Origin: an uncultured Prevotellaceae bacterium
GTDB lineage: Bacteria; Bacteroidota; Bacteroidia; Bacteroidales; Bacteroidaceae
Assembly: GCA_902771155.1 (NCBI GenBank)
Contig: CACXVS010000008.1
Location: forward strand, 1-62,456
Direction of reading: 5' to 3'
DNA: 62,456 nucleotides
Under the pieces are notes generated by a model. That model was not told the DNA's origin and did no database searches. It was given only the letters and a program-made list of their open reading frames with translations. Position 1 is the first letter of the stretch. Every line of letters starts with the position of its first letter. The position numbers and the translations under genes were made by a program. This document shows positions 41,281 to 51,113 of this stretch, in pieces.

Positions 41281-42210
41281 TTAAAATGCTTCGCGATATT
41301 TGCCGCTATCCTTGTCATCCATCATTGACAGATAGGACTGGTAACGGCTTTGGGCAATGTAATGATCTTCAAGGGCTTTCAACACCGCACACCCAGGTTC
41401 GTGGGTATGGGTGCAGTTGGAGAAACGACAATCTTTTGAGAAACGGAAAATCTCACGAAAATAACTGGTCAGTTCCTCTGGCTCCATGTCGAATGAACCA
41501 AAGCCTTTGATACCCGGGGTGTCAATGATCCACCCGCCATCGATGGGGATCATCTCAGAGAAAGTGGTGGTATGCTGACCCGTGTTATGGGCATCAGAGA
41601 TCTCAGAGGTTCGGAGATTTGCACCTGGTACCAGTTGGTTGATCAAGGTTGATTTTCCCACACCACTATTGCCACTAAGCAGAGTTATCTTGTCTTTGAG
41701 AAGAGGGCGTAATGTTTCCAAGCCATCGCGTGTCTCTGCAGACACAGCATGACATTCATACCCTATTGTCTCATATAAGGAGATCATCATCTGCTGATAT
41801 CGGCGCTGGTCCTCGTCGAGCAGATCCGTCTTGTTGAACACCAATACCACAGGCACACGATAGGCCTCTGCAGAAGCAAGGAAACGATCAATGAACGTAG
41901 TGGAAGTCTGGGGGTAGTCCACAGTGACAATCAAAAAAGCCTGATCGACATTGGCTGCGATGATATGACTCTGCTTCGATAAATTCTGGGACTTGCGGAT
42001 GATATAATTACGTCGATCCTCTATTTCAGTAATGAAAGCTGTGCCTTCAGGGTTAATAACCAGTTTCACACGATCACCCACAGCCACAGGATTAGTGCTG
42101 CGGATTCCCTTGAGACGGAAATTCCCCTTGACCTTAGACTCAACAAGCTGGCCATCGTCCGCAAGGACGGTGTACCAGCTGCCAGTATTCTTTACGACTA
42201 AGCCGTGCAT
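41281..42210 (-). CDS. rsgA: Ribosome biogenesis GTPase RsgA
   Basis: 309 residues: OB fold, circularly permuted GTPase (NKTDLL, then [17 protein letters not shown] and DTPGIKGFG), and a C-terminal zinc knuckle ([14 protein letters not shown]). Acts in late 30S maturation. One-base overlap with frr (TAATG), so coupled to another translation factor gene. Confidence 0.97.
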   Translation of the reverse strand: MHGLVVKNTGSWYTVLADDGQLVESKVKGNFRLKGIRSTNPVAVGDRVKLVINPEGTAFITEIEDRRNYIIRKSQNLSKQSHIIAANVDQAFLIVTVDYPQTSTTFIDRFLASAEAYRVPVVLVFNKTDLLDEDQRRYQQMMISLYETIGYECHAVSAETRDGLETLRPLLKDKITLLSGNSGVGKSTLINQLVPGANLRTSEISDAHNTGQHTTTFSEMIPIDGGWIIDTPGIKGFGSFDMEPEELTSYFREIFRFSKDCRFSNCTHTHEPGCAVLKALEDHYIAQSRYQSYLSMMDDKDSGKYREAF

Positions 42211-42770
42211 TACACGGTCATGATTTCCTTGTTCTTCGCGGCAATCAGTTCGTCGATTTTCTTGATGAACTTGTCGTGAATCTTCTGAAGCTCCAACTCG
42301 GCATCCTTCTCGTTGTCCTCGCTAAGACCGTCCTTGATGGCTTTCTTCAGTTTTTCCTTGATATCGGAACGTACGTTGCGTACCTCCACCTTAGCCTTCT
42401 CGGCAATCTTGTTGCACTGTTTGGTGAGATCACGACGACGCTCCTCGGTAGGTTGTGGGATATTCAAACGAATTACCTCACCATTGTTTTCTGGGGTAAT
42501 ACCAACATCGGAATCCATAATGGCCTTCTCAATGTTCTTGATTTCCTTACGATCCCAAGGCTTAATGGCAATCGTACGAGCATCTGGAACTGACAGATTA
42601 GCCACCTGATTCAAAGGAACTTTACTTCCATAGGATTCAACACGTACGCCATCAAGGATGGCAATGTTGGCACGTCCAGCACGGATACGATTCAGCTCGT
42701 CCTCTAAGAACATAGCTGCCATTTCCATGCGCTCTTCACTCTTTTTTAAAGTCTCTTTTACGTCTAACAT
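42210..42770 (-). CDS. frr: Ribosome recycling factor
   Basis: 186 residues, standard. [24 protein letters not shown] and [30 protein letters not shown] are diagnostic. Releases ribosomes from mRNA with EF-G after termination. Start [10 protein letters not shown] at 42770 follows a good promoter; the longer frame is promoter sequence. Confidence 0.97.
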   Translation of the reverse strand: MLDVKETLKKSEERMEMAAMFLEDELNRIRAGRANIAILDGVRVESYGSKVPLNQVANLSVPDARTIAIKPWDRKEIKNIEKAIMDSDVGITPENNGEVIRLNIPQPTEERRRDLTKQCNKIAEKAKVEVRNVRSDIKEKLKKAIKDGLSEDNEKDAELELQKIHDKFIKKIDELIAAKNKEIMTV

Positions 42771-42797
42771 AATCTTTCTGTTTAAGTCTTTCTGTGA

Positions 42798-42828
42798 CAA
42801 AAGTACCGCTTTTCCATGAAATCTCCAA
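42798..42828 (-). promoter_or_regulatory. frr-rsgA promoter
   Basis: Minus strand TTG (complement of 42826-42828), 20-base spacer, TACTTTTG (complement of 42798-42805). Confidence 0.75.
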
Positions 42829-42958
42829 ATGTTTTGCAGTTTTTTGCATCAATTTTCCTAATAATATAATAGGTGAAAGGAAGAAATAAGGCGAAATACC
42901 ATATTTGTGGTATGCGGAATAACCCAACTGTGCGATTTCCAATGCTCCGTTTTTGCCG

Positions 42959-42966
42959 TACCTTTG
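42959..42966 (+). promoter_or_regulatory. cysK -7 promoter box
   Basis: TACCTTTG, 50 bases before the cysK start; TTT in the -33 position. It diverges from the frr promoter. Confidence 0.6.
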
Positions 42967-43016
42967 CACCATGAAAAAGAAATGAAAGAATTAACAACAT
43001 TTTAAATTGAAAGATT

Positions 43017-43964
43017 ATGGCAAAGATTGCAAAACAGTTGACTGATTTGATCGGCAACACTCCGTTATTGGAACTCAGTAAGTTTTCAAAGGCTAAAGGT
43101 CTGGAGACGCCTATTATTGCGAAGGTGGAATTTTTCAACCCAGGAGGTAGTGTAAAAGACCGCATCGCACTGGCGATGATAGAAGACGCAGAGAAGAAAG
43201 GTCTTTTGAAGCCTGGCGCAACGATTATCGAACCTACCAGCGGTAATACTGGCGTGGGACTGGCACTTGTATCAGCCGTTAAAGGGTATAAACTGATCTT
43301 AACCATGCCTGAGACAATGAGTATTGAGCGCCGTAACCTTGTGAAGGCTTACGGAGCAGAGGTTCGTCTTACCAGTGGTAAGGATGGTATGCCTGGTGCC
43401 ATCAAGGCTGCTGAGGCACTGCGCGACAGCATCCCCGGAAGCATCATCCTACAACAGTTCGAGAATGGTGCCAACCCGGCCAAGCACTATGCGACCACTG
43501 GGCCTGAGATTTGGGAACAGACAGACGGTAAGATTGACATCTTTGTAGCTGGTGTGGGTACAGGCGGTACCGTTTCTGGCGTAGCCAAATATCTGAAGGA
43601 AAAGAATCCAAACGTGAAGGTTATTGCCGTTGAGCCTAAGTCTTCACCTGTACTCAATGGCGGACAAAGCGGTCCACATAAGATTCAGGGTATCGGAGCT
43701 GGTTTTGTGCCCAAGACGTATAATGGCAATCTTATTGATGAAGTATTCGATGTAGAAAACGACGATGCCATTCGTGCCGGACGCGAATTGGCTAAGCATG
43801 ATGGTGTGTTGGTTGGTATATCGTCTGGAGCTGCTGCCTACGCTGCCTCTGAGATTGCCAAACGCCCTGAAAACAAGGGTAAGACTATTGTTGCCCTACT
43901 CCCAGACACAGGTGAGCGCTACCTTTCTACAGTGCTTTATGCCTTCGAGGAATACCCTCTTTAA
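43017..43964 (+). CDS. cysK: Cysteine synthase A (O-acetylserine sulfhydrylase)
   Basis: 315 residues. PLP lysine in NPGGSVKDRIA, phosphate loop EPTSGNTGVGLA, and GVGTGGTVSGVAKYLKE. Makes cysteine from O-acetylserine and sulfide. Single-gene unit with its own promoter and a strong terminator. Confidence 0.97.
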   Translation: MAKIAKQLTDLIGNTPLLELSKFSKAKGLETPIIAKVEFFNPGGSVKDRIALAMIEDAEKKGLLKPGATIIEPTSGNTGVGLALVSAVKGYKLILTMPETMSIERRNLVKAYGAEVRLTSGKDGMPGAIKAAEALRDSIPGSIILQQFENGANPAKHYATTGPEIWEQTDGKIDIFVAGVGTGGTVSGVAKYLKEKNPNVKVIAVEPKSSPVLNGGQSGPHKIQGIGAGFVPKTYNGNLIDEVFDVENDDAIRAGRELAKHDGVLVGISSGAAAYAASEIAKRPENKGKTIVALLPDTGERYLSTVLYAFEEYPL

Positions 43965-43986
43965 TCCAATTATCAGTGCTTTTTCC

Positions 43987-44026
43987 TACGCAAATTACCC
44001 CATAATGAGGTAATTTGCGTATTTTT
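43987..44026 (+). terminator. cysK terminator
   Basis: TACGCAAATTACC (43987-43999) pairs perfectly with GGTAATTTGCGTA (44009-44021), followed by TTTTT. Confidence 0.93.
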
Positions 44027-44060
44027 CGTTCAAATATTTGGTTATTTAAACACTTTTGAC

Positions 44061-44068
44061 TATCTTTG
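44061..44068 (+). promoter_or_regulatory. -7 box of the kinase cluster
   Basis: TATCTTTG, 33 bases before the first kinase start. The four kinase genes are separated by only 11-15 bases, so this may drive all of them. Confidence 0.6.
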
Positions 44069-44100
44069 CAGAGTTAAAGCTACACCTGCATAAACTTCGT

Positions 44101-46236
44101 ATGAAATTTACCAATAGGAAAAGACCTTTCATCACAATCGTCATGCTGACATTTGCCACGATAGCATGTGCCAGGAAAGAAGAAATAGGTAACTTCGCAG
44201 ACATCAGCCATCTGGCTGCCTATTTTGTGGCGGCATTGATGATTGGCTTTTTTATCATGGTATTCACAAATCGTGTATTGTATTTTCGTCTGAAGGATAT
44301 CAATTTCAAAACCAGACAACTCAACACCCAGTTGGCCCTTGTGCTGGATGCCAACAAAACACAAGTTTGGACGTATAACAACGACAAAAGGATATTTGCC
44401 CTACTCTCCAACCACGGTGAGCAGCAGAACACCTATAATGCCATCGACTTTTCATCGTTTTACGACCACGACGATTTCAGTGCCATGATGAGGCAGATGA
44501 ATGCTGTCATCAGGGGCCAAAAAGAATCATGCATCCAAACCGTCAAAGAGAAGAAGCCCCAAAAAGAAGATCGGCCACAACGCATCTACGAAATAGAGAT
44601 ATCCCTACTTCACCGGCATCATCAGGACGATAAAATCCTGTTGGGCATTCAACGCGACATTACAGATGATAAAATCAGAAAGGAAAAAGCCAGCAACCTG
44701 GCACTACGCTACCACACGGTGTTCAACTCATCGCTTGTGGATATGGTCTATTATGATGCAGATGGTATCATGACCGACATCAACGAGAAGGCCTGCGAGA
44801 CCTTTGAAGTGGAAGACAAAGAGAAATTACTTGCAACCAAGCCTCACCTGAATGACGTGCCTGCAATGCAAGATATTGATATCAGAAACATAGAGCAATT
44901 TCATTCTTCATCCATCACTTCCATCAATGACATCAACAGGCCTATTGGCGGACTGAAAGGTCCGAACTGGGATTCCGACAAGACCTATTATGAACAGATT
45001 ATCTCACCAATACACGATGAGGATGGTAAGTTGGCAGGCATTGTGATGGCCGGGCGCAACATCACAGAAATGGTAGAATCTCAGCACCACCAGAAATGGG
45101 CAGGTCAACAGCTGAAGATGAAGACCAAGGACATCCAAGCATACATTGAAAATATCAACTACTCCTTGCGTGTCAGCAATGTTCGACTTATCAACTATTA
45201 CCCCGACACACATGAGTTGGAGATTTCCAGTGACCTCAACAAGCCAGAATACAGATTGCCACAATTGCGTTGCATCACACTCTTGCAACATTACAATCGC
45301 AGAAAAGCCAGAGGACTGTTTCGACGGATGGACCGACGCTATCCCAGCACAATCAGTACTACCATGCATACGCTTTTCCGTGATCATCAAGGACGTGACA
45401 TCTATCTGAATTTCAGCCTCGTACCTGTTACAGGAAAAGACGGCAAAATCTCCCATTATTTCGGTATGTGCCAGAATAACACGGATATGGTTTATACTGA
45501 GAACAAACTCAGAGAAGAAACCCTGAAAGCTCAAGAGACAGAAGCTCTGAAGGATACTTTCTTAACAAACATGAGCCACGAAATCCGTACGCCGTTGAAT
45601 GCCGTCATCGGTTTTGCCGAGTTATTCAACAGTCCCCACGATGATGCTGACGAGCCAGTCTTTGCAGAGGAGATTAAACGCAACACAGGCGAACTACTGC
45701 AACTAGTAAACGACATACTCTTCATCTCACGCCTTGACGCCAAAATGGTTGAATTTAACTACAAGGATTGTGATTTCGCACTGATATTCGATGGTCTTTG
45801 TTATTTGGGATGGAGCGCCGTCAACCCAAAAGTCAAGGTCTTTGTAGAAAATCCCTACAACCATCTGATAATTAACATTGACGAGAAAAATCTGGGAATA
45901 GTTCTCCAAAAACTCTGTAGCCATGCTGCACAGCACACGGAAGAAGGAACTATCCGTGCTAAATACGAGTATCGCCATGGTGAACTTTCCATCAGTATCG
46001 AGGATACAGGCTATGGCCTTACTAAGGAGCAACAGACGCGTATCTTTGAACGCTTTGCCCGAAACGAATTGGTCAATCAACATGCTACCGGACTTGACAT
46101 GCCTATCATCAAGGAGATTATCGAGCAAATGGGAGGCACCCTTGAGATTCAATCGGAACCTGGCAAAGGCAACACCGTCTATATCATCATTCCTTGCGAG
46201 ATGATCAGCATGGAGAAAAAAATAGAAATCATTTAA
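44101..46236 (+). CDS. PAS sensor histidine kinase A1, ATP-binding domain degenerate
   Basis: 711 residues. Two N-terminal hydrophobic segments (about residues 10-23 and 36-58) with no periplasmic sensor domain; then PAS-like domains (TQVWTYNNDKRIFALL; FNSSLVDMVYYDADGIMTDINEKA; a third at SLRVSNVRLINYYPDTHELEIS). The dimerisation domain is intact (NMSHEIRTPLNAVIGFAEL, His493). The HATPase domain is abnormal. The N box reads LQKLCSHAAQHT, so the magnesium-binding Asn is His608, and the G2 box is ATGLDMPI instead of GTGLGLxI; only DTGYGL (G1) survives. It may accept phosphate but probably cannot make it. Sister of the third kinase. Confidence 0.88.
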   Translation: MKFTNRKRPFITIVMLTFATIACARKEEIGNFADISHLAAYFVAALMIGFFIMVFTNRVLYFRLKDINFKTRQLNTQLALVLDANKTQVWTYNNDKRIFALLSNHGEQQNTYNAIDFSSFYDHDDFSAMMRQMNAVIRGQKESCIQTVKEKKPQKEDRPQRIYEIEISLLHRHHQDDKILLGIQRDITDDKIRKEKASNLALRYHTVFNSSLVDMVYYDADGIMTDINEKACETFEVEDKEKLLATKPHLNDVPAMQDIDIRNIEQFHSSSITSINDINRPIGGLKGPNWDSDKTYYEQIISPIHDEDGKLAGIVMAGRNITEMVESQHHQKWAGQQLKMKTKDIQAYIENINYSLRVSNVRLINYYPDTHELEISSDLNKPEYRLPQLRCITLLQHYNRRKARGLFRRMDRRYPSTISTTMHTLFRDHQGRDIYLNFSLVPVTGKDGKISHYFGMCQNNTDMVYTENKLREETLKAQETEALKDTFLTNMSHEIRTPLNAVIGFAELFNSPHDDADEPVFAEEIKRNTGELLQLVNDILFISRLDAKMVEFNYKDCDFALIFDGLCYLGWSAVNPKVKVFVENPYNHLIINIDEKNLGIVLQKLCSHAAQHTEEGTIRAKYEYRHGELSISIEDTGYGLTKEQQTRIFERFARNELVNQHATGLDMPIIKEIIEQMGGTLEIQSEPGKGNTVYIIIPCEMISMEKKIEII

Positions 46237-46248
46237 TTCCCAAGGCAC

Positions 46249-48276
46249 ATGGACATCCTATTCGTCATCATACAAGCTTCCATCTTCAGCGGACTCGATG
46301 CAATATCTGTGTTAATGGTCTGTATCATCCTTTTTATTTTCATTGTGACATGGGGAGTTAATCGCATCAGCATTCTCCGAATACGAAAGAATGCAGAACA
46401 GAGCAAGGAGATTTCGTCCATCATGCAACACACCCTCGACATTAGCAACAACTATGTAGTTTGTTTAGATGTGCGTCTCAAGCATGCTCACAACCTTCAT
46501 GGCAATCTTTTGACTGAGGATGGCATGACTTACGAAGAGAGTTTTGAAATGATCCACCCCAACGATAGGGATATCTACAAAAACTTCATCGCTCACTTGG
46601 TTAAGGATGGTAACACCACCGACAGTTGTATTTTCAGATGGGATATAAGCGGCAGGAAACATCTGAAGCAATGGCATTATATGTTAGACCAAGGTGCTAT
46701 TGATGTTTCCGACAAAGGGTTCAATATATTCTGCACCTTTACCGATGTAACAAGCTTGGTTAATGAGGAAAACAAGGAGAAGGAGATGACGAGCAAATAT
46801 CGGAAGATGTTTGAACAATCAATTATCGGTCTCGCATTCTACGACAAAGATGGAAAGCTGCTGACAGCCAACCAAAAGATGCGCGAGATTCTTCATTTCC
46901 AGTCTGATGAAGATCCGTTCTATTTCGGCCACACAATCTATGAGATGCCCACTTTCCGAGAGCTACTCTACAACGGTGACATTCAGGATCTCTTTTTCTG
47001 TACAAAGAGTGTCATTATTGAACGAGGGGTAAACTGCTTTACGGAGATGCACGTTCACCCCATCCATGATGAGCAGGGGAATCTGGTTTACATCACCTTC
47101 TCCATTCGCGATGTCACACAAGAACGTGAGTTGTATTTGCAAAACAAAGAGAATGACCTCGAAATACGCCACATCAATGAGGAAATTACTGAATATGAGA
47201 ACGAACTGTTGTACTTGATGAGTACATGTAACATGCGCTTCTTCCGCGTCTCACTAGAAAAGCAGACCTTTACACTCTACAAGAGCATGGCTGTTCCAGA
47301 ACAAGTGATGAACCTTGATGAAGCAATAGCGCATTTCGTAGAAGGACCGTTCAAGGATGGCCTATCAAACTATGAACACTTCTTCTGTGTTCCCAGAACC
47401 GACCTTACGTATATGCACCCCTTCTTCCATGAAAACGAGGAGCTGCAATGGAACTTCATCGACAGCGTACCGACTTTCGACGAGGACGGACGAATGACGG
47501 GTACCTATGGAATTATTCGTAATGTGACAGCCCTCATCGAGAAACAGGAACAGTTGAAGCGGGAAACAGAACGTGCCAACTTGTCGGGTATGATGAAGAG
47601 TACATTTATGGCAAATATGACACACGAAATCCGTACACCACTTAATGCCATTGTGGGATTCTCCGACGTTTTGCCGATGCTCAGCACACCTGAGGAAAAG
47701 CAGGAAATTATTCGAGTCATCATGAACAACTGTGACATGCTCATGCGACTTATCAACGACGTCCTTGCCGTTTCTGCACTGGATGGTGGAAGTATTCAGA
47801 TTCAACCCGTCGAAACTGATTTTGCAAAGGATTTCAAGGATATGTGTTTGTCACTGGCTCAACGTGTACAGACTCCTGGGGTGGAGTTCATTGCGGATAA
47901 TCCCTACTCCAAGCTAGTGGTCACTATTGACAAGGAACGTATTCTTCAGATCCTCACTAATTTTGTCACCAATGCTGTAAAATACACACAGCAAGGACAT
48001 ATCAAAGTGGGATATGAATACCGCGAATCAAATGGTGACGGACTCTATCTCTACTGCGAAGATACTGGCGCAGGAATCCCCAAGGAAGACCAAGCGAAAG
48101 TATTCGATCGCTTCGTTAAGCTCAACGACTATGTGCAGGGTACTGGTCTTGGTCTGAACATCTCTAAGGCCATTGCCGAGAATTGCAAGGGAGATATCGG
48201 CGTCATCTCTGAAGGAGAGGGCAAAGGTAGTACTTTCTGGGTATGGATTCCCTGTAAAGCCTCGATTGTTAACTAA
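46249..48276 (+). CDS. PAS sensor histidine kinase B1, catalytically complete
   Basis: 675 residues. One clear N-terminal membrane helix (about 15-37), no extracytoplasmic domain. PAS-like regions (MIHPNDRDIYKNFIAHL; EQSIIGLAFYDKDGKLLTANQKM; MSTCNMRFFRVSLEKQTF). Complete kinase core: NMTHEIRTPLNAIVGFSDV (His459), LTNFVTNAVKYT (N box), CEDTGAGIP, GTGLGLNISKAI. Its C-terminal half closely matches the fourth kinase. It lacks receiver and output domains. 12 bases after kinase A1. Confidence 0.92.
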   Translation: MDILFVIIQASIFSGLDAISVLMVCIILFIFIVTWGVNRISILRIRKNAEQSKEISSIMQHTLDISNNYVVCLDVRLKHAHNLHGNLLTEDGMTYEESFEMIHPNDRDIYKNFIAHLVKDGNTTDSCIFRWDISGRKHLKQWHYMLDQGAIDVSDKGFNIFCTFTDVTSLVNEENKEKEMTSKYRKMFEQSIIGLAFYDKDGKLLTANQKMREILHFQSDEDPFYFGHTIYEMPTFRELLYNGDIQDLFFCTKSVIIERGVNCFTEMHVHPIHDEQGNLVYITFSIRDVTQERELYLQNKENDLEIRHINEEITEYENELLYLMSTCNMRFFRVSLEKQTFTLYKSMAVPEQVMNLDEAIAHFVEGPFKDGLSNYEHFFCVPRTDLTYMHPFFHENEELQWNFIDSVPTFDEDGRMTGTYGIIRNVTALIEKQEQLKRETERANLSGMMKSTFMANMTHEIRTPLNAIVGFSDVLPMLSTPEEKQEIIRVIMNNCDMLMRLINDVLAVSALDGGSIQIQPVETDFAKDFKDMCLSLAQRVQTPGVEFIADNPYSKLVVTIDKERILQILTNFVTNAVKYTQQGHIKVGYEYRESNGDGLYLYCEDTGAGIPKEDQAKVFDRFVKLNDYVQGTGLGLNISKAIAENCKGDIGVISEGEGKGSTFWVWIPCKASIVN

Positions 48277-48291
48277 GTAAATATTGATAAC

Positions 48292-51102
48292 ATGACCATA
48301 TATACAACCAAGTCTGTGATAAAAGCCAAATGGGCAGTGAGGGTACTGACACTACTGATTGCCTATTATGGCTCATGCGCCACGACCATGGCACAGACCG
48401 ACAGTACAAGAGTTTTCACAACCGAACGTCCTTTGATCTATGAAGACGCCTGGGATCTCTGGCCTTATGTATTCTTGAACGAGAATGGAGAGCCCGACGG
48501 TTACAACATTGACTTGTTGAAACTCATTTTCAAGGAGCTCGACATCCCCTATGTTATCAAGTTGATGCCGACGCTCGATGCACAGGCCGACTTGAAGAGT
48601 GGTAAATCCGACCTCATGCTGAGAATGGATGCAGATTTCTCACGTGGAAACTCCTCCTATGGCAAGAGCATCGTTCAATTGTTTACGCATAGCGTCGTTA
48701 TGCCCAAAGACCGTATAGTAAAAGTAGAGACTGGCAAAAGTTTGTCGCGCTATACAGTCATTGTCCACGAAGGCAGTTTCAGTCACCACCTGATAAGAAA
48801 TAAAGGATGGGCAAAAGAGATAAAAGCTTACGACGATATGAAGGAAGCAATCCAGCATGTCAGCTCAGCGAACGACGGTCTTATTGTGTGGAACACCATG
48901 TCTCTGAGATGGCTGATGCGAAAGTTCCATACCGACAATCTGACCATCTCACCAATCGACCTGCCTTACGGTGAATATAAATTCATGTCGAAAAACCATC
49001 GACTGCTGGAACAGATCGATAGCGTCTATTCCCATCTGAGAGCTGCCGATCGACTTCAACCTATCCAGAACAAATGGTTCTATCCAGACCGAAAGGAGTC
49101 TGGCATTCCTGAATGGGTATGGAAGGTAGCTTATCTACTGGTAACTATCGCTTTATGTTTCCTCATATATTATTTAATATATCGTCTTCGTGAACGTAGG
49201 ATGACCAAGGTCTTACGCAAGAGCAACAACCGTCTATCACTGATTCTGAAGACTAGCCATGTGAGTCTGTGGACCTACAACGTAACAACGAAAACCTTTA
49301 CATGGATGGATGAGCAGGGAAAACCTCTCCACAACTCCACGATTGAAGAGTTCGCCTACAAATATCATCCAGATGATGTATATAAGCTTCAACAATCCAT
49401 TGACTACATCACCCATCAGAAGGAAAAGAATGTGAATCTCAACATCAAGGTCTTTGAAGATGAAGACAAAGAAGAGCATAATTACACTGTATCACTTTCT
49501 GCTCTGCGTACAGACAAGGACGGGCGACCCATTACTATTCTCTGCACCCGTAGCGATATTACCAATGAATTGCTCAGACAGATTAAAGTCAAAGATACCA
49601 TGCTGCGATATCAGGCCATTTTCCAGACAGCTATGATTGACATGGTCTCGTATGACGGGAACGGCATTATTCAGGATATTAACCAGAAAGCACTTGACGC
49701 ACTTCATATAGATATTGAAACGATACGGAGAATGAAAATATCCATTAAGGACGTACTCGGTATGGATGTGGATCTGGATCATTTCGAACTCATGTATATG
49801 ACGCAATTATGCGATTCTTCTGACCAGCGTATTCTAAGTAGAATGCTGAAGAAAGGCAAACTCTATTATGAGTTGCAGCTCATGCCCATTCACGACATCA
49901 ACGGCAAACTGATTGGAATATTCGGCACAGGCCGTAATGTCACTGAGATAGCCGAGTCCTATCATAATCTGGAAAAGAACGTCCTCGCACTCCAAAAAGC
50001 CAACAACGAAATATCCGAGTATATACGCAATATTGATTATGTGCTTACTATAGGAGGTGTACGTATTGTGAAATATGATCCAGATACGCACATGCTCACC
50101 ATCTTCAGCGAGGCCAATCGTGTTGAATATACGCTGACCCAGGCTCGACTGATGAAACTTGTTGAGGAGGATTCGAAAAAGAAGGTTGAGCGTATCCTTA
50201 GCAGCATGGACAACCTGATAAACGATAATATCCATACCGATATTAAGACCACGATTCGCAGTAAGAACGGCAAGAATCTTCAGCTACAATTTAACTTTAT
50301 TCCTTATCATGACAAAAATGGCAGAATAAAGGAATTCTTCGGCATGTGTCGTGACATCAGTGAATTAAAGGAAATGGAGGACCGACTTGTCAGGGAGACT
50401 CTCAGGGCACAAGAGGTGGAAACCGTAAAGAATGCTTTCCTACACAATATGAGTTTTGAGATACGTACTCCGCTCAATGCCGTTGTGGGTTTCGCCGAAC
50501 TGTTCCAATTAGAGCACTCACAAGAGGATGAAAGCATCTTTATCAATGAGATTAAGGATAACTCTGCCAAACTGCTCAAGTTGATTAACGACATTCTGTT
50601 CTTATCGCGCCTTGACGCTGATATGATCACAATGAAAACCACTCATGTCGATTTCACCAAATCCATTGAGTCTATTTGTGATGCTGCCTGGGCAAATGAC
50701 AAGAAACCTGGCGTAGAATATATTGTCAAGAAGCCCTTTAGGAAACTTGTGCTCGATATTGACGAGTTTAACCTTGGCATCATTATTGATAAAATCATCA
50801 CGAATGCAGTTCAGCACACCACACAGGGCAGAATCCTTGTCCGCTATGATTTCCTTGGAGACGAGTTAATCGTTGCTGTCGATGATACAGGTGATGGCAT
50901 CCCAGAAAATATCCTGAAACATATCTTCGAACGATTTGTCACTGGCGGCGGTAGCAGTACAAGGGCTGGTTTGGGACTTAGCATCTGTCACGATCTCATC
51001 CGTCACTTAGGAGGAACCATCAATATCAAGTCCGACCTAGGCAAGGGTACCAGTGTGTGGTTCACTCTTCCCTGTAGAGCTATAGAATTGGACCGAATTT
51101 AA
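48292..51102 (+). CDS. SBP-type sensor histidine kinase A2, phospho-acceptor His replaced by Phe
   Basis: 936 residues. Signal peptide, then a periplasmic solute-binding-protein domain (bacterial type 3, BvgS-like): LIYEDAWDLWPYVFLNENGEPDGYNIDLLKLIF through IQNKWFYPDR. TM helix near residues 282-300, three PAS-like domains, and a kinase core. The H box reads NMSFEIRTPLNAVVGFAEL: codon TTT at 50455-50457 makes residue 722 Phe, not His. The ATP domain is intact (IDKIITNAVQHT with Asn838, DDTGDGIP, AGLGLSIC). It could bind ATP and phosphorylate a partner but cannot self-accept at the usual site. Homologous to kinase A1 over the cytoplasmic part. Confidence 0.9.
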   Translation: MTIYTTKSVIKAKWAVRVLTLLIAYYGSCATTMAQTDSTRVFTTERPLIYEDAWDLWPYVFLNENGEPDGYNIDLLKLIFKELDIPYVIKLMPTLDAQADLKSGKSDLMLRMDADFSRGNSSYGKSIVQLFTHSVVMPKDRIVKVETGKSLSRYTVIVHEGSFSHHLIRNKGWAKEIKAYDDMKEAIQHVSSANDGLIVWNTMSLRWLMRKFHTDNLTISPIDLPYGEYKFMSKNHRLLEQIDSVYSHLRAADRLQPIQNKWFYPDRKESGIPEWVWKVAYLLVTIALCFLIYYLIYRLRERRMTKVLRKSNNRLSLILKTSHVSLWTYNVTTKTFTWMDEQGKPLHNSTIEEFAYKYHPDDVYKLQQSIDYITHQKEKNVNLNIKVFEDEDKEEHNYTVSLSALRTDKDGRPITILCTRSDITNELLRQIKVKDTMLRYQAIFQTAMIDMVSYDGNGIIQDINQKALDALHIDIETIRRMKISIKDVLGMDVDLDHFELMYMTQLCDSSDQRILSRMLKKGKLYYELQLMPIHDINGKLIGIFGTGRNVTEIAESYHNLEKNVLALQKANNEISEYIRNIDYVLTIGGVRIVKYDPDTHMLTIFSEANRVEYTLTQARLMKLVEEDSKKKVERILSSMDNLINDNIHTDIKTTIRSKNGKNLQLQFNFIPYHDKNGRIKEFFGMCRDISELKEMEDRLVRETLRAQEVETVKNAFLHNMSFEIRTPLNAVVGFAELFQLEHSQEDESIFINEIKDNSAKLLKLINDILFLSRLDADMITMKTTHVDFTKSIESICDAAWANDKKPGVEYIVKKPFRKLVLDIDEFNLGIIIDKIITNAVQHTTQGRILVRYDFLGDELIVAVDDTGDGIPENILKHIFERFVTGGGSSTRAGLGLSICHDLIRHLGGTINIKSDLGKGTSVWFTLPCRAIELDRI

Positions 51103-51113
51103 AGAATTGTAAC